Shown in pieces: positions 43,952 through 53,333 of a stretch of 64,000 nucleotides of DNA. Position 1 is the first letter of the stretch. Each line of letters begins with the position of its first letter. The notes beneath the pieces are model-generated. The model had not been told where the DNA came from, searched no databases, and saw nothing but the letters and a program-made list of their open reading frames with translations. Both the position numbers and the translations under genes were made by a program. Source of the stretch: Sulfuricaulis sp040901545 (lineage in GTDB: Bacteria; Pseudomonadota; Gammaproteobacteria; Acidiferrobacterales; Sulfurifustaceae); contig NZ_JBBDYL010000031.1 in assembly GCF_040901545.1 (NCBI RefSeq), positions 62,001-126,000 of the forward strand. Reading direction: 5' to 3'.

Positions 43952-44838
43952 GCGTCGCCTGAAAAGCCGGCCGCCTTGGACTGGGGCGGCATATTTTTGT
44001 TTGCCGGCGGTTCATCGAAGACGATGTCGTCGGACCCGTGGTAGACCAGGAAATGCCTGCCCTTGGTGCGGGCGATCATGATTATTCCCAGCTCGCGCGC
44101 CAGCTCCAGTCCCATGTGGGTGATCCCCGAGCGTGACAACAGCACCGGTATCCCCATGTGCGCGGCCTTCATGACGATTTCCGAGGTGAGACGGCCCGTG
44201 GTGTAGAAGATCTTGTCTTCGCCCGTGACCCGGTCCAGCCACATCCTCCCCGAGATGGCGTCGGCGGCGTTGTGCCGGCCGACATCCTCGACGAAAATCA
44301 GGACTTCATCGGCCCGACACAGCGCGCAACCGTGTACCGCACCGGCCTGCTTGTAAATTTCGTTGTATTGACTGATGGAGTGCAGCAACTTGTAAATCAT
44401 CGACTGACGCAGCGTGACCCGCGGCAGCCTCACATCGTAGAGTTTATCCAGGGTGCAACTGAACACCGTTCCCTGGCCGCAACCGGTGGTCACGGTGCGT
44501 TTCGATAATTTCTGTTCCCAATCGATGATGCCCTGACCATGGGTGGTTTCGATCAGCACCACCTCCCGGTCCCAGTTCACCTCAACCGATTTGATCTGTT
44601 CGATATCCTCGATCAGGCGCTGGTTCCGCAGATACCCGAGCGAGAGTTCCTCGGGGCGGGTACCCAGCGTCATCAGCGTTACCACTTCACGCCCGTCGAC
44701 CTTGAGCGTCAGGGGGAATTCCCCGGCAATGTGCATGTCGCGTTCATGCCCCGATTCATCGACCGCCACGACCGCGTGTGTCGGGGCGAGTCCCGCGTTC
44801 GACAGCCGCGGACGATAGGGCGCTACTTCATCCGACAT
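43948..44838 (-). CDS. fdhD: formate dehydrogenase accessory sulfurtransferase FdhD
   Basis: A 296-residue FdhD from ATG 44838, three bases after the moaA stop; a GTG nine bases earlier is an alternative. FdhD brings sulfur from IscS to the molybdenum site of formate dehydrogenase. Family segments include LSLGYLRNQRLIEDIEQI, GAVHGCALCRADE, VEDVGRHNAADAISGRMWL and GRLTSEIVMKAAHMGIPVLLSRS (core cited). The E. coli CGVCG sulfur-relay site aligns with TTGCGQG here, so the CxxC pair is not complete. Shared operon with moaA and a solute-sensing regulator. Confidence 0.92.
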   Translation of the reverse strand: MSDEVAPYRPRLSNAGLAPTHAVVAVDESGHERDMHIAGEFPLTLKVDGREVVTLMTLGTRPEELSLGYLRNQRLIEDIEQIKSVEVNWDREVVLIETTHGQGIIDWEQKLSKRTVTTGCGQGTVFSCTLDKLYDVRLPRVTLRQSMIYKLLHSISQYNEIYKQAGAVHGCALCRADEVLIFVEDVGRHNAADAISGRMWLDRVTGEDKIFYTTGRLTSEIVMKAAHMGIPVLLSRSGITHMGLELARELGIIMIARTKGRHFLVYHGSDDIVFDEPPANKNMPPQSKAAGFSGDA

Positions 44839-44839
44839 G

Positions 44840-45862
44840 TCAGCCACCGGTCACGCTCATGTGGCGCAGAATAACGGGCTGTTCCTTCAGGTTGAATTCG
44901 TGCCCCTTGGGCTTGATCGCCATGGCCTCGGCGATAGTCCGCTTGAGGCGATCGAGATCGCGGGGATAACCGCGGACAACGCGGCGTAAATCGACCGAAT
45001 GTTCCTGACCGAGACACAACAGCAGGCGGCCTTCGGTCGTCACGCGCACGCGGTTACACGAAGCGCAGAAATTATGGCTGTGGGGGGAAATAAAACCGAC
45101 CCGGGAGTTCGTTCCGGTGACGCGATAGTAACGTGAGGGTCCCCCGGTCGTTTCGGTGGTTGCGATGAGCGTATAGCGCTGCTCCAAATCATGCTTGATT
45201 TCATCGCTCGAATAATAGGCCTCGGCGCGATCGTGTTCGTTGATGATCCCCAGCGGCATTTCCTCGATGAAACTGATGTCCATGCCCCGGTCGATGGCAA
45301 AATTGACCAGATCGCACACCTCGTCGTGGTTACGATTTTTGAGGATCACGGAATTGAGCTTGATTTTTTCAAAACCGGCCGCCTGCGCCGCCGCAATGCC
45401 GCGTAAAACCTTGTTCAGATCTCCCACGCGCGTGATTTGGCGGAAGCGTTCAGGATCGAGGCTGTCCAGGCTGATATTGATACGCCGCACGCCGGCGGCG
45501 CGCAGCCCGGTCGCCATTCTTTCCAGCTGGGAGCCGTTGGTGGTAAGCACCATCTCGCGCAGTTGCGGTAACTGGCCGATTTCGCGGAACAGCCAAATTA
45601 CGTTTTCCCGCACCAGCGGCTCACCACCCGTCAGCCGGATCTTGTACACGCCCAGTTCCGAGAAGGCGCGGGCGATAAAGGCGATTTCTTCCAGTGTCAG
45701 AATCTGGGCGCGAGGCAAAAAAGTCATCTTTTCGCTCATGCAGTACACACAGCGAAAATCGCAGCGATCCGTGACCGAAAGGCGTACATACGTTACGCTG
45801 CGGCCGAATCGATCGATAAGCATTGGCGTAGTCTGAGGTGTGGTAATGGGAGCTCCGTTCAC
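44840..45862 (-). CDS. moaA: GTP 3',8-cyclase MoaA
   Basis: A 340-residue radical SAM enzyme catalysing the first step of molybdenum cofactor synthesis. The N-terminal cluster motif is CDFRCVYC, with the expected TGGEPLVR for SAM binding. The C-terminal cluster is CASCNRVR followed by a distal Cys in LLLCLG. Its usual C-terminal GG is present (HMSVTGG). It is the first gene of the minus-strand operon moaA-fdhD-regulator. Confidence 0.95.
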   Translation of the reverse strand: MNGAPITTPQTTPMLIDRFGRSVTYVRLSVTDRCDFRCVYCMSEKMTFLPRAQILTLEEIAFIARAFSELGVYKIRLTGGEPLVRENVIWLFREIGQLPQLREMVLTTNGSQLERMATGLRAAGVRRINISLDSLDPERFRQITRVGDLNKVLRGIAAAQAAGFEKIKLNSVILKNRNHDEVCDLVNFAIDRGMDISFIEEMPLGIINEHDRAEAYYSSDEIKHDLEQRYTLIATTETTGGPSRYYRVTGTNSRVGFISPHSHNFCASCNRVRVTTEGRLLLCLGQEHSVDLRRVVRGYPRDLDRLKRTIAEAMAIKPKGHEFNLKEQPVILRHMSVTGG

Positions 45863-46246
45863 GTTTTGTGTTCCTTCTAGAGCCTATGAGTAACTGCTTT
45901 CCCTGATGTCGCGCGTTTGTTGTTATACGCCGAATGGTTGAACTGCAAGAAACATACCTTAGTAATTTACGTGAATGTGATTTCGGCGCCAAGTGAAGAA
46001 TTTGCTGTTATTTAGCAGGCTTGGAATCAGTAGCCTTTTATTACCCTGCCCCTATCTGGGACAAATTGATCCAATCCATGTGAATCTGGTTAATTTTGTA
46101 CCAGTTCGTCTCCTGCTTGAAGTTTCAATTGTACAATTGCCCGCACCTTTCCTGTTAATATCGTGTGGTATGCATATTGCAAATCAGCTGGACAGGTTTC
46201 CAGCCGAATCCGCATCCTAACGGACCGGTTGGCTCTGGGGCGATCG
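45863..46246. promoter_or_regulatory. divergent intergenic region between moaA and the fdh operon
   Basis: A+T-rich region that must hold promoters for moaA (minus) and the periplasmic formate dehydrogenase operon (plus). It contains the palindrome described at 46126-46139. I see no credible gene. Confidence 0.5.
46126..46139. promoter_or_regulatory. perfect 14-base palindrome CAATTGTACAATTG
   Basis: CAATTGTACAATTG is its own reverse complement and lies about 110 bases before the DUF3305 start. Its position between two formate dehydrogenase-related operons suggests a regulator-binding site. The TTGTA core recalls the sites at 1934 and 6718. Binding protein unknown. Confidence 0.5.
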
Positions 46247-46759
46247 ATGGCTAAATCAAAGAGCATGGCGGAGAATGCGATCACCGACTCTTTCCCCGTC
46301 TCCATTATCATGGAACGCAGCGAAGTGCGACACCGGGATATTACATTCCCGCAATGGAAGGTTGTCGGGTTTGTCGCCGGCGAGCATATTGTCCGGGACG
46401 ATCGCCATTGCACGGTCATCCATTCAAGCGCTGGCCGTGAACAGTATTTGTGGACCGGTTATACCGTAAGGCTCTATAAAGACAGCGCCGAGAGTTATTG
46501 GTACAACCTGGTTGGCGCCAATCCGTATCTCTTTGTTCTCTGCCGGGAGCATGATGAGTACGGGATGGCGCCATTTATCGTGAGCGCGAATTACGATGAG
46601 GCCAACGCGTTTATGGAGGTAAGTGGAACGGTGTTCTCCGCCCCGATTCCGCCGGTGATCTATCAATGGCTGGAACGCTATGTGGTTGAAAACTACCAGC
46701 CCCAGGAACCGAAAAAACGCCGCCGCGCGAACTGGACGAAGGAAGGGGAAAGTGGCTAA
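46247..46759 (+). CDS. DUF3305 domain-containing protein
   Basis: A 170-residue cytoplasmic protein from ATG 46247; the frame extends upstream but without support. It contains the DUF3305 core (ITFPQWKVVGFVAG, YTVRLYKDSAESYWYNL, VSANYDEANAFMEVSG) and a basic C-terminal tail PKKRRRANW. DUF3305 and DUF3306 commonly precede the iron-sulfur protein and TorD of Tat-exported formate dehydrogenases, so an assembly role is likely but unproven. It overlaps the next gene by eight bases. Confidence 0.85.
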   Translation: MAKSKSMAENAITDSFPVSIIMERSEVRHRDITFPQWKVVGFVAGEHIVRDDRHCTVIHSSAGREQYLWTGYTVRLYKDSAESYWYNLVGANPYLFVLCREHDEYGMAPFIVSANYDEANAFMEVSGTVFSAPIPPVIYQWLERYVVENYQPQEPKKRRRANWTKEGESG

Positions 46760-47384
46760 GGCAAAGGACCGGCGTCGAAACGCCAACGCCGGTGAAAACA
46801 CTGTTCGGCAAACCGAGTCGCTCCCGAAAAGCGGGTTGGCGCGCTGGTCGCGCCGCAAAGCCATGGTCCGTGGTCGGCAAAAATCTGCCTCGGTTCCGCG
46901 CCGGATCGAAGCAGATACGGCACGCACCGCCGCGGCGAGCGCGTTGTCGCTGTCCGAAAAGACCGATGCCGATATGCCAGCAATAGACTCGCTTAAGGAG
47001 GACAGTGACTTTGCCGCGTTTCTATCGCCCAAGGTGAGCGAAAAACTGCGTCGGATGGCCATGAGAAAACTGTTTCATTTGCCGCAATATAACTTTCGCG
47101 ACGAGTTGGATTTTTGCAACGGGGATTTTAGGAATTTCACGCCCCTGGGCGATATTATTACCGCGGACATGCGCCACCATATGGAGCGCGAGCTCATTGC
47201 CCTAAAGGAACGTTTGACGTCAGAGACCGATGACAAGCGTGTAACCGAAAAAACATCGGATGCGGCGGCGAGCGAAACACCCGTCAGCGAATCTAACCAT
47301 GCTGCAGCACTTCCGAAAGAATCAGTTGATGAGCCGACGCCAAAGACCCAGACGTCGACAATGGACAAAACCAAGAAAGGTTGA
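46752..47384 (+). CDS. DUF3306 domain-containing protein
   Basis: A 210-residue protein from GTG 46752, with GGAAGGGG six bases upstream inside the DUF3305 gene. Features are SGLARWSRRKAMVR near residue 30 and PAIDSLKEDSDFAAFLSPKV with ALRKLF-like MAMRKLFHLPQYNFRD, both DUF3306 hallmarks. The C-terminal 70 residues are low-complexity and Ser/Thr/Glu-rich. Function unknown; conserved partner of DUF3305 and formate dehydrogenase. Confidence 0.85.
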   Translation: MAKAKDRRRNANAGENTVRQTESLPKSGLARWSRRKAMVRGRQKSASVPRRIEADTARTAAASALSLSEKTDADMPAIDSLKEDSDFAAFLSPKVSEKLRRMAMRKLFHLPQYNFRDELDFCNGDFRNFTPLGDIITADMRHHMERELIALKERLTSETDDKRVTEKTSDAAASETPVSESNHAAALPKESVDEPTPKTQTSTMDKTKKG

Positions 47385-47389
47385 AGACG

Positions 47390-49156
47390 ATGAGCGAACC
47401 AGCCACCGCCGTTGAATCTATCCCGCGAACTGCCGATTTGCTGACAGCGACAACAGCGAACGGTCGTGCGCGCGCGGCGGCGTTATCGGCGAATCTGATA
47501 GCCGAGCGCACGCCGGTATCGCTGGTGTCTTATAAATCAACAGGCCATCTCCTGGTCATCGGGGAAATAAAGGATTCGATCCCACTGATAAAACGTCTGC
47601 CAACTGAGGTACGCTGCACTTTGCTTGTCTACAGTAATGCCCATAAATTCCATGCCAGTAAATCACCCTCGAAAAACACCAAGACGGGCAGCAAAGGTCC
47701 GCTTCATGTAGGTGAAATAGATGGTGTAAGCGTGGTCACGGGAATACTAACGGCTCTGCACGGCAGTCTCGGCCAATTTACCGTGCTCGTGTCAGGTGAA
47801 GAAGGCGACGTCAACCTGGCTGAACTAGTACTCAGAACGCATAAGGCTTTTGATTTGGTCCTGGATTTGACTTCACCCGCGCATATCGGGAGTGAAATTC
47901 CGCCATTCGGCTACTATGCGCCCGGAAATGATGCGGCGGCGCTGGAACGGGCATTGCGCGAAATTCCGGACATGGTGGGTGAGTTCGAGAAACCCAAATA
48001 TTTTCATTACAACCCTGATATTTGCGCGCACGGAGCCAGCGGTATCAAGGGTTGTCAGCGGTGTCTCGAGGCATGCCCGACCCTGGCAATCACGTCCATA
48101 GGCGACAAAATTTCCGTGGATCCTTATCTCTGTCAGGGGGGTGGCAGTTGTGCCAGCGCCTGTCCGACCGGTGCCATCACCTATGTTTATCCCAGCCCCG
48201 GCGACTTGCTGGACGGAGTTAGAACGGTCCTCAAGTACTATCGAAACGAGAGTGGGCGGCAACCGGTTGTATTGTTTTACGACGCCGGAATCGGCCGCCA
48301 AAGTTTTGAGCGCATGGCGGCCCAATTGCCCGAATACATCATTCCCTTCGAGGTGGAAGAAGTTGGCTCGCTGGGCATGGATACCTGGCTTACGACTCTG
48401 GCCTACGGCGCCAGCGCTGTCAGAGTTCTGATGACGACCGCGATTACGCCTGCGGTCCGGCAGGAATTGGAAAACCAGGCGAAATATGCCGGCAGCATTC
48501 TTTCCGGAATGGGATATGCCAGTGAGTGTCTGCAGCTGATTCAGACCAATGATGATTTTGCACCCCCCGTGGCGCTTATTGACCCGCCGCAAGCGGAAAT
48601 TAAACCGGCAAATTTTGCCGCGTTGAATGAGAAACGCACCATGATCCGAATGGCGGTGGACCATCTGTATGATCAGGCGCCCAAGCGCAAGCCGTATACG
48701 GCGTTGCCGGATGGGGCGCCATTCGGACAGATTATGGTCGACCGCAAAGGTTGCACGCTCTGTCTCTCGTGTGTCTCCGTCTGCCCCTCATCCGCGTTGA
48801 CTGATGGCGGAGAACTGCCCCAGCTCAATTTTACGGAATGGAATTGTGTTCAATGCGGACTGTGCGAAACCGCCTGTCCGGAGCAGGTCATCACCCGTGC
48901 TGCGCGTTTTGTCTACGACCCCGATATCAGGCGGACATCGCGAATACTGAATGAGGACAAGGTATTCTGCTGCGTCTCCTGTGGCAAACCGTTTGCCACC
49001 CAACGGTTGATGGATCGCATGAGCGAAAAGCTCGCCGGACACTGGATGTTTCAGACGAATGACGCGAAGCGACGGATCCAGATGTGCGACGATTGCCGGG
49101 TCAAGGATATGTTTATGCAAGCGGGAGGGATGGATCATGTCTACAAGAAGCCATAG
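47390..49156 (+). CDS. multi-[4Fe-4S] protein of the formate dehydrogenase operon
   Basis: A 588-residue soluble iron-sulfur protein. After an N-terminal region of about 200 residues, there are clusters at GCQRCLEACP and CQGGGSCASACPTG, a middle domain with LFYDAGIGRQSFERMA (HdrA/MvhD-like), then CTLCLSCVSVCPSS and CVQCGLCETACPEQ. The C-terminus has CCVSCGKPF and a CDDC pair, a possible zinc site. At least four [4Fe-4S] clusters are predicted. ATG 47390 was chosen over an overlapping TTG. This protein is a regular companion of DUF3305/DUF3306 and may pass electrons or cluster material to the enzyme. Confidence 0.85.
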   Translation: MSEPATAVESIPRTADLLTATTANGRARAAALSANLIAERTPVSLVSYKSTGHLLVIGEIKDSIPLIKRLPTEVRCTLLVYSNAHKFHASKSPSKNTKTGSKGPLHVGEIDGVSVVTGILTALHGSLGQFTVLVSGEEGDVNLAELVLRTHKAFDLVLDLTSPAHIGSEIPPFGYYAPGNDAAALERALREIPDMVGEFEKPKYFHYNPDICAHGASGIKGCQRCLEACPTLAITSIGDKISVDPYLCQGGGSCASACPTGAITYVYPSPGDLLDGVRTVLKYYRNESGRQPVVLFYDAGIGRQSFERMAAQLPEYIIPFEVEEVGSLGMDTWLTTLAYGASAVRVLMTTAITPAVRQELENQAKYAGSILSGMGYASECLQLIQTNDDFAPPVALIDPPQAEIKPANFAALNEKRTMIRMAVDHLYDQAPKRKPYTALPDGAPFGQIMVDRKGCTLCLSCVSVCPSSALTDGGELPQLNFTEWNCVQCGLCETACPEQVITRAARFVYDPDIRRTSRILNEDKVFCCVSCGKPFATQRLMDRMSEKLAGHWMFQTNDAKRRIQMCDDCRVKDMFMQAGGMDHVYKKP

Positions 49157-49357
49157 CCCAATCATCGGGTGTATACGTCATAATGTTGCACCGTGGGACA
49201 TTTTGTCCGGTAGAACCCCAACAGCACTGTCAAATAATAGATTGTTACTTCAGTATTCATCCGTAATTTCCGTACTTTTTCTCAACGCGCTTGGCCTGTT
49301 TCTTGCTAAGTCACGTGTGCCCGAGCACGTAAGTATCTGGCAAGGCGGAGATTGGTG

Positions 49358-50008
49358 ATGGAAACCGATCAGCTATCGCCGGAAAGCGTGAATCAGAACA
49401 GCGGTCGGATGGATGGCTTTTCTATCGATGTTCTCAGGGCCAATACTTACCGGCTGCTGGCCAGGTTACTGGCCGCACCGGTAACCGGGGATCTGCTGGA
49501 TTCTCTGCAGAAGATCGGAGGTACCGGAATTGGTGATGCAGATGCCGGGACCGGGATGGCCCAGGCGTGGCAGACGCTAAAAATCGCCAGTGAGCGTGCC
49601 ACGATTGAAGCTATAGACGATGAGTATCACGATTTGTTTATCGGTATCGGGCGTGGTGAACTGGTGCCGTACGGGTCGTGGTACCTGACCGGTTTCATGA
49701 TGGATCGGCCGCTTGCCCTGCTACGAAGAGATCTGGCTGAACTGGGCATAGAGCGACAACAGGAAGTATGCGAGCCGGAAGACCATGTCAGCGCGCTGTG
49801 CGAGACGATGAGTCTGATAATAGAAAATAGCAAGGAGATACCACTGGAGATTCAACAAAAATTTTTCCTCAACCATCTTGAAACATGGATGGGAAAATTT
49901 TTTACTGATTTACAAAAGGCAAAATCAGCGCGATACTACTCCGCCATAGGTCTGCTTGGTGAGCAGTTCATAAAAGTCGAGAAAAAATATTTCGGCATGA
50001 CCATGTGA
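49358..50008 (+). CDS. torD: TorD/DmsD-family molybdoenzyme chaperone
   Basis: A 216-residue all-helical protein from ATG 49358, with GGAG seven bases upstream. Family features are ANTYRLLARLLAAP near residue 24, YHDLFIGIGRGELVPYGSWYL and EPEDHVSALCETMSLI. TorD-type proteins bind the Tat signal of a partner enzyme and hold it until the cofactor is inserted. The partner should be the Tat-exported formate dehydrogenase at 50385. The symbol is a family name only. Confidence 0.9.
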   Translation: METDQLSPESVNQNSGRMDGFSIDVLRANTYRLLARLLAAPVTGDLLDSLQKIGGTGIGDADAGTGMAQAWQTLKIASERATIEAIDDEYHDLFIGIGRGELVPYGSWYLTGFMMDRPLALLRRDLAELGIERQQEVCEPEDHVSALCETMSLIIENSKEIPLEIQQKFFLNHLETWMGKFFTDLQKAKSARYYSAIGLLGEQFIKVEKKYFGMTM

Positions 50009-50082
50009 ATGAGGGTGATGCTTTTCAGCTTAAAACATTTTTGAATTTTAATATTCTGGCGAACTCGAAGGAGACGACCAAC

Positions 50083-50301
50083 ATGAGCAAGAAAACCAAG
50101 TCCGTAAAACACAGCCGCCGTGATTTTCTGCTGAAAGGCATGGTCGCCATCGGCGGTGCCGCGACACTCTCCGCGGTTGGCAGTGCCGGTGCGGTGGGAA
50201 AACCGGACGCCAAGCCAACGGCAGCGGCAGCAACTGAAACGGCCAAGGGATACCAGGAAACGGCGCACATTCGCGAGTACTACGAAAGGGCCAGATTCTA
50301 A
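50083..50301 (+). CDS. small Tat-signal protein of formate dehydrogenase operons
   Basis: A 72-residue protein from ATG 50083 with AAGGAGA upstream. It has a twin-arginine signal SRRDFLLKGMVAIGGAATLSA and a short acidic-aromatic tail HIREYYERARF. Small proteins of this type (the formate_TAT family) sit directly before the catalytic subunit in many proteobacteria. A role as a small extra subunit or chaperoned partner is inferred. Confidence 0.85.
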   Translation: MSKKTKSVKHSRRDFLLKGMVAIGGAATLSAVGSAGAVGKPDAKPTAAAATETAKGYQETAHIREYYERARF

Positions 50302-50384
50302 AAAATAACGGGAAGTCGAGCTAACAAATACTAAATGTACTGATACTGACCGACGTCAGTGAACACAAAATAGGAGATTGAGCG

Positions 50385-53312
50385 ATGAAATTGATCAAAA
50401 AGCAGATTTCGATAACTGCATCTTCCGGTCAGTCATCCAGCGGTCTTTTTAGCGCAGCCATAGACCGACGCACCTTTTTACGCCGCTCCGGACTGGCCTT
50501 AGGAGGGGCCGTGGTCGCCACCACGCTGCCCGTGGCCATGATGAAAAAGGCGCGCGCCGCCACCGACAAATTCGCTCCGAAAGCTGGAATCAAAACCGAA
50601 ATCCGCCGGTCCGTCTGTACGCACTGCTCGGTGGGATGCGGCGTCATTGCCGAGATCCAGAACGGAGTCTGGACCGGTCAGGAACCGGATTTCGCGTCAC
50701 CGCTTAATCTCGGTGCGCACTGCGCCAAGGGCGCCTCCATCCGCGAGCATGGCATGGGCGACCGGCGCATCCAGTATCCCATGAAACTGGTGGACGGAAA
50801 GTGGAAACGCCTCAGTTGGGATGAGGCGGTCAATGAAATCGGTGACAAGATCCTCAAGATTCGCAAGGAGTCTGGGCCGGATGCGTTCTGGTTTGCGGGT
50901 TCGTCGAAGGCCAGCAACGAAGGCGCCTATCTGCAGCGGAAATTCGCCGCCTTCTGGGGCTCGAATAATTGCGACCATCAGGCGCGCATCTGTCACTCGA
51001 CGACGGTTGCGGGAGTTGCCAACACCTGGGGCTACGGCGCGATGACGAACTCGTACAACGACATGCATAACAGCAAGGTGATGATCTTTGTCGGCAGTAA
51101 CGCCGCCGAGGCGCATCCGGTCGCCATGCAGCATATCCTGCGCGCCAAGGAAAGAGGTTCCAAGATGATTGTGTGCGACCCGCGCTTCACGCGCACCGCG
51201 GCACACGCCGATCAGCACTTGCGCCTTCGTCCGGGCACGGATGTCCCCTTCATCTGGGGCCTGCTGTACCACATCTTCAAGAACGGCTGGGAGGATAAAG
51301 AATATATCCGCCAGCGTGTGTATGGCATGGATAATGTACGCAAAGAAGTCGCGAACTGGAACCCGAAGCTGGTGGAAAACGTCGTTGGTATCCCGGAGAA
51401 AGAGATGTATCAGGCGGCCAAGACGTTGGCCGAGAACCGGCCGGGAACCTTCGTCTGGTGCATGGGTGGCACCCAGCATCACATCGGGAATAACAACGTG
51501 CGCGCCTACTGTGCCTTGCAACTCGCACTGGGCAACATCGGCGTATCCGGCGGCGGCGCCAATATTTTCCGCGGTCACGATAACGTCCAAGGGGCGACGG
51601 ACGTCGGCCCCAATAGCGACACACTGCCAGGCTATTACGGCCTGGCGGAAGGTTCGTGGAAACATTGGGCGCGAGTGTGGGAGGTAGACTTCGATTGGCT
51701 GAAGGCCCGCTTTGATAACTCCAAGCCCTATGACGAAGGCAAAGGCAAGGGAACGCCGATTATGGAAATCCCCGGCATCCCGGTCTCACGGTGGATTGAC
51801 GGTATTCTTGAAGACAAAGCCAATATGTCGCAGAAGGATAATATTCGCGCCGTGTTTTTCCAGGGACATGCGGTGAACAGCCAGACACGCGGCACTGAAA
51901 TGAAAAAGGCGCTGGAGAAGGTCGAGTTGGTGGTCATCTCGGATCCGTACCCGACCCATATGGCGGTGATGAGCGATCGCAAGAACAATACCTACTTGCT
52001 GCCCACCTGCACGCAGTTGGAGCAGGCGGGTTCCGTGACCGCCTCGAACCGCTCGCTGCAATGGCGTGAGAAGGTCATCGATCCGGTGTTCGAGTCCAAG
52101 ACCGACGCGGAGGTGCTCTACTTGTTCGCCAAGAAGTTCGGCTTCGAGAAAGAAATGTTCAAAAACATCAAAATCGTGAAAAACGAGCCGGTCGTGGAAG
52201 ACCTGCTGCGCGAGATCAACCGCGGCGTCTGGACCATCGGTTACACGGGCCAGAGCCCGGAGCGTTTGAAGAAACATCTGGAAAACAAGCACACCTTCGA
52301 TACCACGTCGCTGATAGCAAAAGGCGGCCCCTGCAACGGTGAGTACTACGGACTCCCATGGCCTTGCTGGGGAACTCCCGAGATGAAACACCCGGGGACG
52401 CCGCTCCTGTACGATCCAAGCAAACCGGTCGCGAAAGGCGGTTTGACTTTCCGCGCCAATTTTGGCGTGGAACGCGAGGGTACAAGCCTGCTGGCGGACG
52501 GTGTTTACAGCAAAGGGTCCGAGCTCAAGGATGGTTATCCGGAATTTACCTATGGCATCCTGCAAAAACTGGGATGGGACAAGGACTTGACCGCGAAGGA
52601 ATTAGCGGTAATCAAGGGAATCGGCAAGGACAAACCCGAGGGTGTGAACTGGAAAATCGATCTCTCCGGTGGTATCCAGCGGGTGGTCATCAAGCACGGC
52701 TGCGCGCCGTTCGGCAACGCCAAGGCCCGCGTCATCGTCTGGGAGTGGCCGGATCCCGTACCTATTCACCGCGAGCCGCTTTACTCACCACGCTACGACC
52801 TGGTCAAGAATTTCCCGACCTATGCCGACCGCAAGGCATTCTGGCGGCTGCCGACACGCTACGCCTCGATTCAGCAGGCCAAGGATTATTCCAAGCAGTA
52901 TCCACTGGTGTTCACCAGCGGCCGCCTGACGGAATTCGAGGGCGGGGGCGAAGAAACCCGCTCCAATGCATGGCTTGCGGAACTGCAACAGAACATGTTC
53001 GTGGAAATCAATCCGGCGGATGCCAACGACCGCGGTATCCGCAACGGCCAGACAGTCTGGCTGGAAGGGCCCGAAGGTGGCCGCATCAAGATAATGGCCA
53101 TGGTCACGGAACGGGTCGGACGCGGCGTGGTCTGGACGCCATTCCACTTCGGTGGTTGGTTCCAGGGCAAGGACCTGATCGACAAATATCCCGAAGGGAC
53201 GGCACCGTATGTTCGCGGCGAGGCCTGCAACACCGCCACGACCTACGGATATGACTCCGTCACCCAGATGCAAGAAACCAAGACCACGCTGTGCCAGATC
53301 AAGGCCGCTTGA
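50385..53312 (+). CDS. fdhA: Tat-exported formate dehydrogenase catalytic subunit (Cys type)
   Basis: A 975-residue molybdopterin enzyme facing the periplasm. The Tat signal is near residues 26-50 (IDRRTFLRRSGLALGG). The [4Fe-4S] motif is CTHCSVGC with CAKGASI. The active site reads CDHQARICHSTTV with Cys203 where E. coli FdnG has selenocysteine. The C-terminal molydop-binding domain contains TSGRLTEFEGGGEETRSN. It should oxidise formate and pass electrons to the FdhB-like and cytochrome b subunits, then quinone. A second, cytoplasmic formate dehydrogenase lies at 2060-6588. Confidence 0.94.
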   Translation: MKLIKKQISITASSGQSSSGLFSAAIDRRTFLRRSGLALGGAVVATTLPVAMMKKARAATDKFAPKAGIKTEIRRSVCTHCSVGCGVIAEIQNGVWTGQEPDFASPLNLGAHCAKGASIREHGMGDRRIQYPMKLVDGKWKRLSWDEAVNEIGDKILKIRKESGPDAFWFAGSSKASNEGAYLQRKFAAFWGSNNCDHQARICHSTTVAGVANTWGYGAMTNSYNDMHNSKVMIFVGSNAAEAHPVAMQHILRAKERGSKMIVCDPRFTRTAAHADQHLRLRPGTDVPFIWGLLYHIFKNGWEDKEYIRQRVYGMDNVRKEVANWNPKLVENVVGIPEKEMYQAAKTLAENRPGTFVWCMGGTQHHIGNNNVRAYCALQLALGNIGVSGGGANIFRGHDNVQGATDVGPNSDTLPGYYGLAEGSWKHWARVWEVDFDWLKARFDNSKPYDEGKGKGTPIMEIPGIPVSRWIDGILEDKANMSQKDNIRAVFFQGHAVNSQTRGTEMKKALEKVELVVISDPYPTHMAVMSDRKNNTYLLPTCTQLEQAGSVTASNRSLQWREKVIDPVFESKTDAEVLYLFAKKFGFEKEMFKNIKIVKNEPVVEDLLREINRGVWTIGYTGQSPERLKKHLENKHTFDTTSLIAKGGPCNGEYYGLPWPCWGTPEMKHPGTPLLYDPSKPVAKGGLTFRANFGVEREGTSLLADGVYSKGSELKDGYPEFTYGILQKLGWDKDLTAKELAVIKGIGKDKPEGVNWKIDLSGGIQRVVIKHGCAPFGNAKARVIVWEWPDPVPIHREPLYSPRYDLVKNFPTYADRKAFWRLPTRYASIQQAKDYSKQYPLVFTSGRLTEFEGGGEETRSNAWLAELQQNMFVEINPADANDRGIRNGQTVWLEGPEGGRIKIMAMVTERVGRGVVWTPFHFGGWFQGKDLIDKYPEGTAPYVRGEACNTATTYGYDSVTQMQETKTTLCQIKAA

Positions 53313-53333
53313 GCTAACTAGGAGACAACCACC

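Noticed and set aside
50991..50993. Selenocysteine in the formate dehydrogenases
   Set aside because: The active-site codons are TGT here and at 4945-4947, so both enzymes use cysteine.
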